Assembly: GCF_021369635.1 (NCBI RefSeq)
Contig: NZ_JAJNBZ010000005.1
Coordinates: 1 to 64,000, forward strand
DNA length: 64,000 bases
From: Paenibacillus profundus
GTDB taxonomy: Bacteria > Bacillota > Bacilli > Paenibacillales > Paenibacillaceae
Reading direction: 5' to 3'
Shown here: one piece after another, positions 7,576 through 15,005 of the stretch
Numbering within the stretch: the stretch's first letter is position 1
How the letters are laid out: each line of letters starts with the position of its first letter
Program-made: the position numbers and the translations under genes
Notes under the pieces: model-generated
What the model was told of the DNA's origin: nothing
What the model saw: the letters and a program-made list of their open reading frames with translations, nothing else
Databases searched by the model: none

Positions 7576-7836
7576 TCAGCATCTACTCCGTGCTACTTGG
7601 CGAGCCGGACGATAATTGACCTGACTACGATATACTTTGACCGTGTGTTGCTTCTCGAACAAGCCCTTAGCGCTACTCTTACTCTTTACCGATATCTTTC
7701 TACGCAACAGCGCACTCAGTGCTGGTCGCTCAAATAACCACTTTTTAAAAGACTGCCATATGCGCGTTATATACTCAGCGATGCCTTGCGCAACTTCACA
7801 AAACAATTCATAGGCTCTCTGACACTTTTCGTCCAT
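7576..7836 (-). CDS. Hypothetical phage protein upstream of terminase
   Basis: 86 residues, unrecognised. The first half is an amphipathic helix with several aromatic residues (ELFCEVAQGIAEYITRIW) and the second half is very basic (RRKISVKSKSS, ending PARQVARSRC). AAAGGAG lies about 9 bases before ATG 7836, and the gene is 18 bp upstream of the terminase small subunit, probably cotranscribed with it. A nucleic-acid contact is possible from the charge alone; no function is claimed. Confidence 0.55.
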   Translation of the reverse strand: MDEKCQRAYELFCEVAQGIAEYITRIWQSFKKWLFERPALSALLRRKISVKSKSSAKGLFEKQHTVKVYRSQVNYRPARQVARSRC

Positions 7837-7866
7837 TGTTAACAGCTCCTTTAGTACAAAACAAAA

Positions 7867-7888
7867 AGCCGCTGATTTATCAGCGACT
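7867..7888 (-). terminator. Terminator after the secreted Ig-like gene
   Basis: AGCCGCTGA / TCAGCGACT stem, 4-base loop, T5 on the minus strand. It separates the moron gene from the late packaging genes. Confidence 0.75.
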
Positions 7889-7908
7889 CTTTATTTTCAA
7901 GCTTTTAA

Positions 7909-8235
7909 TTACATTACAAGGATACTATATGTTTTGATAAGTTTACCGTTATATTCATACGCTCCAACAGTTGCGGTTCCCGTTTTCTTGGCATAAACTT
8001 TACCTAGAGAATCAACGGATACAATATCATGACCAGAAATAACAGATAACTTAGGCGCCCAACTCAGATACGAACTTTCTCCCACTCTGAGTAAAACAAA
8101 AGAACTTGCCGTAGATGCATTATTGATTTGCGGATTGTTGCTACCGACGCGTTCAGCTGCAAAGCCTGTTGTTGGAGCCAAGATACCTGCCAGCAGTGTT
8201 GCCGTTGCACCTAATACAATTAGTCCTTTTTTCAT
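7909..8235 (-). CDS. Secreted protein with Ig-like (BIG2-type) domain, prophage moron
   Basis: 108 residues from ATG 8235, chosen because GAGG sits about 7 bases before it (the ATG at 8250 overlaps that site). Residues 1-27 form a signal peptide (MKKGLIVLGATATLLAGIL, cleavage near GFAA-E). The mature part ends with DIVSVDSLGKVYAKKTGTAT, the core of bacterial Ig-like BIG2 domains. It has its own terminator and an upstream region with TTGTCC-N18-TAAAAT, so it is likely expressed from the lysogen independently of late genes. A surface or extracellular role is inferred. Confidence 0.65.
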   Translation of the reverse strand: MKKGLIVLGATATLLAGILAPTTGFAAERVGSNNPQINNASTASSFVLLRVGESSYLSWAPKLSVISGHDIVSVDSLGKVYAKKTGTATVGAYEYNGKLIKTYSILVM

Positions 8236-8396
8236 TGTAATAACCTCCACAATTTGTATATTTTGTTCTGCAAGGTCATCGTAATCTATAATTTTACATT
8301 TAACAACGGATTTAGGACAACTGTAAGGTTAATGTAAGAATGCTACTAAATAAAAGTACTGCCCCCGAAGGAGCGGCTATGGAGGATGAATGGTGT

Positions 8397-8621
8397 TTAC
8401 TGTACTCTCTCCCAATCCTCTGCAAGCATATCGGTCTGAGAAGCCAGCCACGGAACGATTGTGTCATTTGCAGTCTTCATATAGATAAAATCTTGTGTTC
8501 GGTGACTGTCGCGCCATCCACCGCCTTCACACAATCCTAGATACATCCCCTTACCGTTCCATCCTGCACGCGCCACTCTCTTGCGATCTTTAAGCAGTTC
8601 AATCGCTTGACCAAAGTTCAT
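8397..8621 (-). CDS. Tad2-like (DUF2829) Thoeris anti-defence protein
   Basis: 74 residues matching the DUF2829 family end to end: MNFGQAIELLKDRKRVARAG with WNGKGMYLGL, then the highly conserved VPWLASQTDMLAEDWE at the C-terminus. Known members such as phage SPO1 Tad2 bind and sequester the cyclic-ADP-ribose-type signal (1''-3' gcADPR) made by Thoeris ThsB, so ThsA is not activated. The length and both conserved ends are intact here. AAAGGATG precedes ATG 8621. It sits alone between terminators in the moron part of a defective prophage. The biochemical role is transferred from the family; specificity here is unknown. Confidence 0.8.
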   Translation of the reverse strand: MNFGQAIELLKDRKRVARAGWNGKGMYLGLCEGGGWRDSHRTQDFIYMKTANDTIVPWLASQTDMLAEDWERVQ

Positions 8622-8650
8622 TTGCTATCACCATCCTTTTGAAATAAAAA

Positions 8651-8672
8651 AGCCGCTGATTATTCAGCGGCC
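8651..8672 (-). terminator. Terminator just upstream of the Tad2-like gene
   Basis: GCCGCTGA / TCAGCGGC stem with 4-base loop and T6 on the minus strand, ending about 30 bp before the tad2-like start. The stem nearly repeats that at 7867-7888. It belongs either to a small decayed gene upstream (8675-8763) or acts as a leader attenuator. Confidence 0.65.
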
Positions 8673-8836
8673 ATTTAACGTTGCATTCCCTCAAGCATTA
8701 CTCCCAAACGAATAAACCTTACAAAGACGTAAGACTGATGTCACCTAATTCAATTGCTATCAACACCACCTCCGATTAATCTAGGATAAGCCCAGTCAAA
8801 CAAGAATGTAGACATAATTTTATGTAGGTGATTTTT

Positions 8837-9181
8837 ATGAAAAAGAAAAAATTCCTCAAGCTCGCTCTAAAATTTGCAGTATCTGCTTGCGCTCTTTTTA
8901 TTGTTTACATTGCCCTTGTGATAGGCGCAACAGAGTTCGGACCACTAAGTAAATACCATTGGCCACAAACAGTTGAAAAAGCAGAAACTGTAGCAGTAAA
9001 CTACTTTAAAAGTGAAAAAAATGTTGATGTTGTAATTACCAATACTGGTTTCTCGGGGGAACTGCTTGCCTCCGATGTTTACATTGAAGGTCACATTAAA
9101 GGTAATAAACAGAAAACAGTCTCGGCCACTATTGAATCTCGAGATAGCTATAAAGTAAAAAAAGCAATAATAGGTGATTAA
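8837..9181 (+). CDS. Hypothetical small single-pass membrane protein
   Basis: 114 residues from ATG 8837, with AGGTG 8 bases upstream; a GTG at 8828 is possible but overlaps the binding site. A Lys-rich start (KKKKFLKLALKFAVSA) is followed by one membrane segment (residues 15-33) and an exported beta-rich domain (EKNVDVVITNTGFSGELLAS, then IEGHIKGNKQKTV) of the type seen in DUF1433/YxeA-like lipoproteins and membrane proteins; I cannot name the family. It is transcribed opposite to the phage late genes, towards the integrase, which suits a lysogenic moron or a host gene. Base composition is AT-rich. Confidence 0.6.
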   Translation: MKKKKFLKLALKFAVSACALFIVYIALVIGATEFGPLSKYHWPQTVEKAETVAVNYFKSEKNVDVVITNTGFSGELLASDVYIEGHIKGNKQKTVSATIESRDSYKVKKAIIGD

Positions 9182-9203
9182 ACTCCAATACCTTTCACTT
9201 GCT

Positions 9204-9230
9204 AAAGACTTCTCTTCATGAGGAGTCTTT
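9204..9230 (+). terminator. Terminator after the small membrane protein gene
   Basis: AAAGACTTCTC / GAGGAGTCTTT stem, one central mismatch, followed by TTCTTTT. Placed 23 bp after the stop. Confidence 0.7.
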
Positions 9231-9270
9231 TTCTTTTAATTTAGGTAACAAAAAAGCACCGGTTAGGGTT

Positions 9271-9405
9271 CTATTTCTCTTCAACCCTTAAGTTATTCCA
9301 TTCTGTGTTTAACCTTCCGTCTATTACATCACTAGAAAGAATCGTCAGTGTTTTCGGGTTGTTAATTTTGTCTATAAACCCCATACCCGTTTCCCACAAA
9401 GATAT
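9271..9405 (-). pseudogene. 3'-end fragment of an unknown minus-strand gene
   Basis: On the minus strand an open stretch reads LWETGMGFIDKINNPKTLTI, then DGRLNTEWNNLRVEEK and a stop at 9271. A weak stem (AGGGTT/AACCCT) overlaps the stop and a T6 run follows, as at a gene end. It has no start and upstream it runs into integrase coding sequence on the other strand, so it looks like a remnant joined by recombination. The family is unknown; chance coding remains possible. Confidence 0.35.
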
Positions 9406-10243
9406 CTTATTACGAGATGTGAAGCCAATAATGTATCAAAAATTCATCAACTCCATAATTGAAAATGGTTACAGTAGACGAACGGCAGAGCTCGTTCATT
9501 CAACATTGCACAACTGCCTGAAAAAGGCTTGTCTGCTCGGGAAGCTGGAGAAGAACCCTTGCGTAGGAGTTGAGTTTAAAGGGTCCAAAAAGAAGGAAGG
9601 TATAAAATTTATTGAGTCGAGCGACATTCCCCACTTTCTTCAAGCAGCGCACCAATATGGATATACTTACTGGATGTTCTTCAAGTTACTAATCGAGACA
9701 GGCATGCGTAAAGGGGAGGCGGCTGCACTCAAGTGGACCGATATCGATTTCAAGAAGAAGACGATCTCTATAAATGAGACCCTGGACTTCACGGCGAAGA
9801 ATAAAAGTGAACTGTTCGGGGACACCAAGACGTTTCGCTCTACTCGCGTAATTTCAATGAGTCAGTCTTTGACCAATGATCTGCGTTATCACATGAATTG
9901 GCAAAATCAAAACAAGCTTGCCCTAAAAGACGCATACCATCACGATCTTAATCTGGTGCTGTGCCGAGAAGACGGTAATTTCATGCCAAAATCATCACTC
10001 TTTAATGCCTTCTCAAGGATTTTAAAACGTGCAGGACTACCGTCCTTACCAATCCATTCACTTCGTCACACCCACGCCGTCATTCTCCTTGAGAGCGGAG
10101 CAGATATGAAATATGTCCAGGAGCGACTCGGTCATGGAAGTATTCAAATTACATCGGACGTATACGCCCACATCTCAAAAAAACTTGAAGCGGATAATAT
10201 GCAGAAATATGAAGAAAGCATACAAAACATTTTTCGCTTATAA
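9305..10243 (+). CDS. Phage tyrosine integrase, N-terminally truncated
   Basis: The catalytic domain is complete: ETGMRKGEAAALKWTDIDF carries the first Arg, HSLRHTH the His-x-x-Arg, LGHGS the second His and DVYAHIS the nucleophile Tyr. The core-binding domain starts only at about residue 35 (LLRDVKPIMYQKFINSIIEN); the roughly 30 residues before it do not look like an integrase. The usual N-terminal arm-binding domain (about 60-100 residues) is missing, and this stretch overlaps an oppositely oriented gene fragment. No ribosome binding site is evident at 9305. It probably once catalysed insertion downstream of glnA and is now likely inactive for arm-site binding. Confidence 0.8.
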   Translation: MFNLPSITSLERIVSVFGLLILSINPIPVSHKDILLRDVKPIMYQKFINSIIENGYSRRTAELVHSTLHNCLKKACLLGKLEKNPCVGVEFKGSKKKEGIKFIESSDIPHFLQAAHQYGYTYWMFFKLLIETGMRKGEAAALKWTDIDFKKKTISINETLDFTAKNKSELFGDTKTFRSTRVISMSQSLTNDLRYHMNWQNQNKLALKDAYHHDLNLVLCREDGNFMPKSSLFNAFSRILKRAGLPSLPIHSLRHTHAVILLESGADMKYVQERLGHGSIQITSDVYAHISKKLEADNMQKYEESIQNIFRL

Positions 10244-10315
10244 TTTTTTTGGGGGGCGTTTGGGGGACATCTCTCCCCACGCCACTAAAATCCTCTCCGT
10301 GCCCCCACAAAATAA

Positions 10316-10345
10316 AAACCCTCACGCCTAGAGGCGCAAGGGTTT
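10316..10345 (-). terminator. glnRA operon terminator
   Basis: AAACCCT and CGCC pair with GGCG and AGGGTTT, followed by TTTATTTTG on the minus strand, 7 bp after the glnA stop. Confidence 0.8.
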
Positions 10346-10351
10346 GGAAGA

Positions 10352-11680
10352 TTAATATAAGGTCATATACTGATCGCGTTCCCATTGATGGACTTGTGTG
10401 CGGTACATATCCCACTCGATTTCTTTAAGTTCCAAGAAATGCTGCAGTGCATGTTCGCCTAGCGCATCGCAGATCGTCTCATCGCGCAGCAGCGCTTCCA
10501 ACGCCTCTTTCAAGCTGGCCGGCAAGCTTGGAATGCCTTCCGCGATTCGCTCATCCTCAGTCATGACATAAATGTTGCGGTCCGTCGGAGCCGGCAGATC
10601 ACTTTTCTTCTTAATGCCTTCGAGACCGGCTTTAAGAATTGCCGCTAACGCCAAATACGGGTTCGCTGACGGGTCAGGATTGCGGACTTCAACCCGCGTG
10701 CTCAACCCGCGGGAAGCCGGAATGCGCACCATCGGACTGCGGTTGCTGGCAGACCACGCAACATAGCATGGTGCTTCATAGCCAGGCACAAGACGCTTAT
10801 AAGAGTTAACCGTTGGATTCGTAATCGCAGCAAAGCCGCGTGCATGCTTCAATACTCCAGCCATGAACTGGCGCGCTTCTTTACTTAGGCCGAGCTTATC
10901 AGACTCGTCGTAGAACGCATTCGTTCTGCCTTGGAATAGAGAAATATTGCAGTGCATACCCGAACCGTTAACACCGAACAACGGCTTCGCCATAAATGTC
11001 GCATGCAAGCCATGCTGACGCGCTATGGTCTTAACGACTAGCTTAAACGTTTGGATTTGATCGGCTGCTCTAATCGCATCCGCATATTTAAAGTCAATTT
11101 CATGTTGTCCCGGCGCCACTTCGTGGTGGGATGCTTCAATTTCGAAGCCCATCTCTTCCAGCTTCAAGACGATCTCGCGGCGACAGTTCTCGCCCAGATC
11201 GGTTGGCGCCAAATCGAAATAACCGCCTTGGTCGTTTAACTCCATCGTCGGATTGCCTTTATCATCCGTTTTAAACAAGAAGAACTCTGGTTCTGGTCCG
11301 ACGTTCATGGCAGTGAAGCCCATTTCCTCCGCTTCTTTCAACGCACGTTTCAAAATACCGCGCGGACAGCCAGCAAAAGGTGTTCCATCCGTAGTGTACA
11401 CATCGCAGATGAGGCGTGCGACACGATCTTCCGTTACCCATGGGAATACGACCCAAGTGTCCAAATCCGGCACGAGATACATATCCGATTCTTCAATACG
11501 GACATAGCCTTCAATGGAAGAGCCGTCGAACATCATTTTATTATCCAGCGCCTTAGGCAATTGGCTTACCGGAATTTCGACGTTCTTAATTGTTCCGAGC
11601 AAATCCGTAAATTGAAGACGGATAAATCGGACGTTCTGTTCTTTCGCAATTCGTGTAATATCATCTTTGGTGTAGCCCAC
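10352..11680 (-). CDS. glnA: Glutamine synthetase, type I alpha
   Basis: 442 residues; makes glutamine from glutamate, ammonia and ATP as a cytosolic dodecamer. The start is GTG 11680 (PVGYTKDDI region) because AAGGAG sits about 9 bases upstream; the frame is open further but without homology. Visible landmarks are [30 protein letters not shown] (metal ligands), [22 protein letters not shown], and [17 protein letters not shown] (ATP and glutamate loops). The [12 protein letters not shown] segment follows. The length and lack of the adenylylation insertion mark the GSI-alpha group, which is controlled by feedback and by GlnR/TnrA. It lies 40 bp after glnR, in one operon. Confidence 0.97.
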   Translation of the reverse strand: MGYTKDDITRIAKEQNVRFIRLQFTDLLGTIKNVEIPVSQLPKALDNKMMFDGSSIEGYVRIEESDMYLVPDLDTWVVFPWVTEDRVARLICDVYTTDGTPFAGCPRGILKRALKEAEEMGFTAMNVGPEPEFFLFKTDDKGNPTMELNDQGGYFDLAPTDLGENCRREIVLKLEEMGFEIEASHHEVAPGQHEIDFKYADAIRAADQIQTFKLVVKTIARQHGLHATFMAKPLFGVNGSGMHCNISLFQGRTNAFYDESDKLGLSKEARQFMAGVLKHARGFAAITNPTVNSYKRLVPGYEAPCYVAWSASNRSPMVRIPASRGLSTRVEVRNPDPSANPYLALAAILKAGLEGIKKKSDLPAPTDRNIYVMTEDERIAEGIPSLPASLKEALEALLRDETICDALGEHALQHFLELKEIEWDMYRTQVHQWERDQYMTLY

Positions 11681-11720
11681 AGGGTAACATCTCCTTCTTG
11701 TTAACCTAGTATAGATTGGA

Positions 11721-12131
11721 TTATTTCGTAAAGAAACGAGACAGTTCACCTTGAATTAGCGATACTTGACCCGGTCTTTTCCCAGTCATTAATTGCTGCT
11801 TCAGCATGCGGTGCAGTTGGATATCCGACAGTTCTTTGCGCTTGCTTTCCGAATCGGCACTCAGCACTGTCGCCTCCTCCGATTCTTTGGAGACCGGATT
11901 CAACACTTGCTTGATTCCAGCAATGTTCACGCCCTTTTCAATGAGCGCTTTAATTTCAAGCAGACGTTCCACATCATTAAACGAGAAAAGACGCTGATTT
12001 CCAGATGTACGAGCAGGCATAATTAGTTCATGCTGTTCATAATAGCGAATTTGGCGTGCTGTCAAATCCGTTAACTTCATCACGATGCCGATTGGAAACA
12101 AAGCCATATTTCTGCGAATTTCATCTCCCAC
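11721..12131 (-). CDS. glnR: MerR-family repressor GlnR
   Basis: 136 residues. The winged helix-turn-helix is at the N-terminus ([20 protein letters not shown], then [17 protein letters not shown]), preceded by the typical [12 protein letters not shown] start. The C-terminal tail ([20 protein letters not shown]) is the region that senses feedback-inhibited glutamine synthetase. In Firmicutes GlnR represses glnRA and ammonium-uptake genes when nitrogen is plentiful. The start is GTG 12131 with GAGGAAGG upstream. It is cotranscribed with glnA, and a GlnR-type box lies just upstream of its promoter. Confidence 0.95.
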   Translation of the reverse strand: MGDEIRRNMALFPIGIVMKLTDLTARQIRYYEQHELIMPARTSGNQRLFSFNDVERLLEIKALIEKGVNIAGIKQVLNPVSKESEEATVLSADSESKRKELSDIQLHRMLKQQLMTGKRPGQVSLIQGELSRFFTK

Positions 12132-12170
12132 CGTTCATCAACCTTCCTCTTTTATGCCGTTCTTTTCTTC

Positions 12171-12199
12171 ATTTTATCCTCCGCACATAAACATGTCAA
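12171..12199 (-). promoter_or_regulatory. Sigma-A promoter of glnRA
   Basis: On the minus strand TTGACA (12194-12199), 17-base spacer, TAAAAT (12171-12176). This is close to consensus and lies about 40 bp before the glnR start. Confidence 0.8.
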
Positions 12200-12203
12200 C
12201 AGA

Positions 12204-12220
12204 TGTCAGGAAAACTCACA
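12204..12220 (-). promoter_or_regulatory. GlnR/TnrA operator upstream of glnR
   Basis: TGTGA-N7-TGACA matches the GlnR/TnrA consensus TGTNA-N7-TNACA at every fixed position. It lies 4 bases upstream of the -35 element and 8 bases past the ynbB stop, as expected for autorepression of glnRA. Confidence 0.8.
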
Positions 12221-12228
12221 AAAATATT

Positions 12229-13488
12229 TTATAGCTGCAGCAGACCTCTATCTATCATCGTTTGTAACGCCGTTATCGCACCTAACTTCGCATGCGCATA
12301 GGTTAACCCACCCTGCATATATGCTGTGTAAGGTTTGCGTATAGGTGCGTCAGCAGACAACTCCAGACTGCCCCCTTGAATGAACGTGCCAGCCGCCATA
12401 ATGACCGGATGCTCATATCCAGGCATATCCCATGGCTCAGGAACGACATGGGCATCTACTGCCGAAGCCTTCTGAACCCCTTGCACGAACGCGATTAAAT
12501 GCTCGGCGGAGTGGAATCGAATCGCTTGAATCAGATCCGTTCGGGGGCTGCTCCAATGCGGAGACGTTTCGAAGCTAAGCTCTTCGAACAGGGCCGCGGC
12601 GAAGACACTGCCGCGCACGGCTTGTCCAACGATGCTCGGCGCCAGGAACAGTCCTTGATACATCGAACGCGTCATCCCCAACATCGCTCCGACTTCGCCC
12701 CCGATGCCAGGAGCAGTGAGGCGGGAGGCAGCGGCCTCTACATATTGGCGTTTGCCTGCAATATAGCCGCCTGTTTCCGCAATGCCGCCTCCCGGATTTT
12801 TAATTAAAGAGCCTGCCATAATATCCACACCGACTTCTGTCGGCTCGTGCAGCTCCGTAAATTCTCCATAGCAGTTATCGACAAAGACGATTACATCCGG
12901 CTTGATCTCCTTAACTTGACGCACCATTTCAGCAATTTGCTCCACAGCGAAGGAGGCCCGCCATCCGTAACCGCGCGAACGTTGAATGCCTACCACCTTC
13001 GTTTGCTCCGAAATGGAGGAGCGCACGGCATCCCAATCGATTTCATCCGCATCCGTCAGTTCAACTTCATTGTATAGAACGCCCCAATCGCGGAGCGATC
13101 CTTTGCCATCGCCGGTCTGCCCGATTACTTTATGTAACGTGTCGTAGGGCGTGCCTGTAATATAGAGCAATTCATCGCCTGGGCGCAGCACCGCGAACAG
13201 AGCAGTACCAATCGTATGTGTTCCGGATACGAAGTGCGGCCGCACGAGAGCCGCTTCCGCGCCAAACACCGCAGCGTATACTTCATCCAACACTTCACGA
13301 CCGCGATCATTGTACCCGTAACCTGTAGATCCCGCAAAGTGATAATCGCTGACGCGATGTTCCTGAAACGCTTGAATCACTTTCCATTGATTGCGCTCCG
13401 CAATATGTTCAATGCTGCGTACTTGCGCCACGATTTTTTCTTCCACTTTCTCGTCAAGCTGCATTAACTCAGTTGTAAATTGCATCAT
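12229..13488 (-). CDS. ynbB: PLP-dependent methionine gamma-lyase family / aluminium-resistance protein
   Basis: About 419 residues, of the YnbB family (fold-type I PLP enzyme). The active-site lysine is in MAGSLIKNPGGGIAETGGYI, preceded by IVFVDNCYGEFTE, which holds the PLP-binding Asp. RPHFVSGTHTI is the conserved cofactor-phosphate region. Members are annotated as aluminium-resistance proteins or cystathionine/methionine lyases; the true substrate is unsettled. The synteny hflX-ynbB-glnR-glnA is as in B. subtilis. I prefer ATG 13488, since the ATG at 13494 sits one base from the AAGGGG site. Confidence 0.88.
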   Translation of the reverse strand: MMQFTTELMQLDEKVEEKIVAQVRSIEHIAERNQWKVIQAFQEHRVSDYHFAGSTGYGYNDRGREVLDEVYAAVFGAEAALVRPHFVSGTHTIGTALFAVLRPGDELLYITGTPYDTLHKVIGQTGDGKGSLRDWGVLYNEVELTDADEIDWDAVRSSISEQTKVVGIQRSRGYGWRASFAVEQIAEMVRQVKEIKPDVIVFVDNCYGEFTELHEPTEVGVDIMAGSLIKNPGGGIAETGGYIAGKRQYVEAAASRLTAPGIGGEVGAMLGMTRSMYQGLFLAPSIVGQAVRGSVFAAALFEELSFETSPHWSSPRTDLIQAIRFHSAEHLIAFVQGVQKASAVDAHVVPEPWDMPGYEHPVIMAAGTFIQGGSLELSADAPIRKPYTAYMQGGLTYAHAKLGAITALQTMIDRGLLQL

Positions 13489-13530
13489 GTTCATTCCCCT
13501 TATATGTGTGAAAGCACTGATGTGCCATCC

Positions 13531-14817
13531 TTATATTTCCCTATAGCTGTCCAGCTTGTAACCATGCAGTTCCGCTTGCGATTTGTCCAGACGAACCTGC
13601 ATGACCACATCATCATTGTCTACATTCTGCTCCAGTACCTCTCCCATTCGATAGGCCAGAGCAATCATGTCACCGCGGTCTGCCGGAATCCGATACGTAA
13701 CCGTCTGTCCGACGAGCTGCTTCTGTACAGCTTGCCGAATCCGCTCCAGATCAGCCTCGTCATAAGCGCTAATCGTGAAGTGATTGCCGTTCTGTGGAAG
13801 AAGCTGACGCTGCTCTTCCGTGCACAGATCTTTCTTGTTATAAAGGACAATCTCGTTCTTGGCGCCCGCTCCAAGCTGCTGCAAAATATCCTCGACAACA
13901 TTCATTTGATCCTCGCGCATCGGTGACGAGGCATCCACGACATGCAAGATCAGATCCGCTTCGTTCACTTCCTCCAATGTCGCCCGAAAAGCCGCAACGA
14001 GGTCATGCGGAAGGTTCTGAATGAAGCCGACCGTATCCGTCAGCACGACTTCCTGGCCATTCGGAAGCTCCCATTGCCGTGAAGTCGGATCCAACGTCGC
14101 GAACAATTGATTCTCCACCAACACATCAGCCAGCGCAAGCTGACGCAGCAAGGTCGACTTGCCAGCATTCGTATAACCGACCAGCGCCACCTGAATGACT
14201 CCGCTTTTTTTACGGCGTTCACGATGCAGGTTGCGGTGTCGAACCACTTCGTCCAACTGACGCTTCAAGTCAGTTATGCGGTTGCGAATGTGTCTGCGGT
14301 CAGTCTCCAGCTTCGTCTCCCCTGGACCTCGAGTCCCGATCCCCCCGCCGAGCCGGGATAGATTTTTGCCGTGCCCGGACAGGCGCGGCAGCAGGTAGGA
14401 CAATTGCGCCAGCTCCACCTGAATAATCCCTTCTCTCGTCTTTGCGCGTTGTGCGAAAATATCGAGGATGAGCTGGGTCCGATCGACGATCTTTACATCA
14501 AGCGATTCCTCCAGATTGCGGACCTGGGCCCCAGACAGCTCCTGATCGAAGATGGCCGTTGTTGCCCCCAGCTCTTCGATGACCGCTTTCAGTTCTTGGA
14601 CCTTCCCTTTTCCGATAAACCATTTCGAATCTTTCGTATCCCGCTGCTGCGTCATCGTCGTCAGTACCTCGACACCTGCCGTTTCGGCCAGCTGCATCAA
14701 TTCTTCCAACGAATATTGCGGATCAATTCCGCTCCGCTTCACTTCATCGGTTATTAACGTGACCAGCACCGCACGGTCCTGTATATTTTGATTGGTCTCA
14801 TAGTTCATTTTTCGCAT
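13531..14817 (-). CDS. hflX: GTPase HflX
   Basis: 428 residues. The N-terminal HflX domain (residues 20-200) has FIGKGKVQEL and FDQELSGAQVRNLE, followed by the hallmark GGIGTRGPGETKLETDRR helix. The G domain (from about 205) has GYTNAGKSTLL (G1), LTDTVGFIQNLPH (G3) and NKKD (G4). HflX binds ribosomes and splits stalled 70S particles in stress. ATG 14817 is preceded by GAAGGAG at about 11 bases. It lies 42 bp before ynbB, likely in the same transcript. Confidence 0.95.
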   Translation of the reverse strand: MRKMNYETNQNIQDRAVLVTLITDEVKRSGIDPQYSLEELMQLAETAGVEVLTTMTQQRDTKDSKWFIGKGKVQELKAVIEELGATTAIFDQELSGAQVRNLEESLDVKIVDRTQLILDIFAQRAKTREGIIQVELAQLSYLLPRLSGHGKNLSRLGGGIGTRGPGETKLETDRRHIRNRITDLKRQLDEVVRHRNLHRERRKKSGVIQVALVGYTNAGKSTLLRQLALADVLVENQLFATLDPTSRQWELPNGQEVVLTDTVGFIQNLPHDLVAAFRATLEEVNEADLILHVVDASSPMREDQMNVVEDILQQLGAGAKNEIVLYNKKDLCTEEQRQLLPQNGNHFTISAYDEADLERIRQAVQKQLVGQTVTYRIPADRGDMIALAYRMGEVLEQNVDNDDVVMQVRLDKSQAELHGYKLDSYREI

Positions 14818-14948
14818 GCAATCGAAATCTCCTTCAATTTCATGTTAGAAGCACGTCAAGGTCCGATACCCAGTATACCTTATTTCGGCTCTAAATTTAA
14901 ATCATGAGGGATATGTATAAAAGCAGAAATACAAATCCATGCTTAAAC

Positions 14949-14974
14949 AGCCTGTCGAGGGGGCTCGGCAGGCT
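14949..14974 (-). terminator. Terminator after the O-methyltransferase gene
   Basis: An 11-bp stem, AGCCTGTCGAG / CTCGGCAGGCT, with a 4-base loop and a weak T-rich tail on the minus strand, 32 bp past the stop. Confidence 0.65.
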
Positions 14975-15005
14975 GAACTTTATCATGATTGATGCTCACT
15001 TCTCC

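Noticed and set aside
10250-10350. Prophage attachment site next to glnA
   Set aside because: The integrase ends just before the glnA terminator, so an att site is expected here, but I found no matching direct repeat at the other prophage edge near 1.4-1.8 kb.
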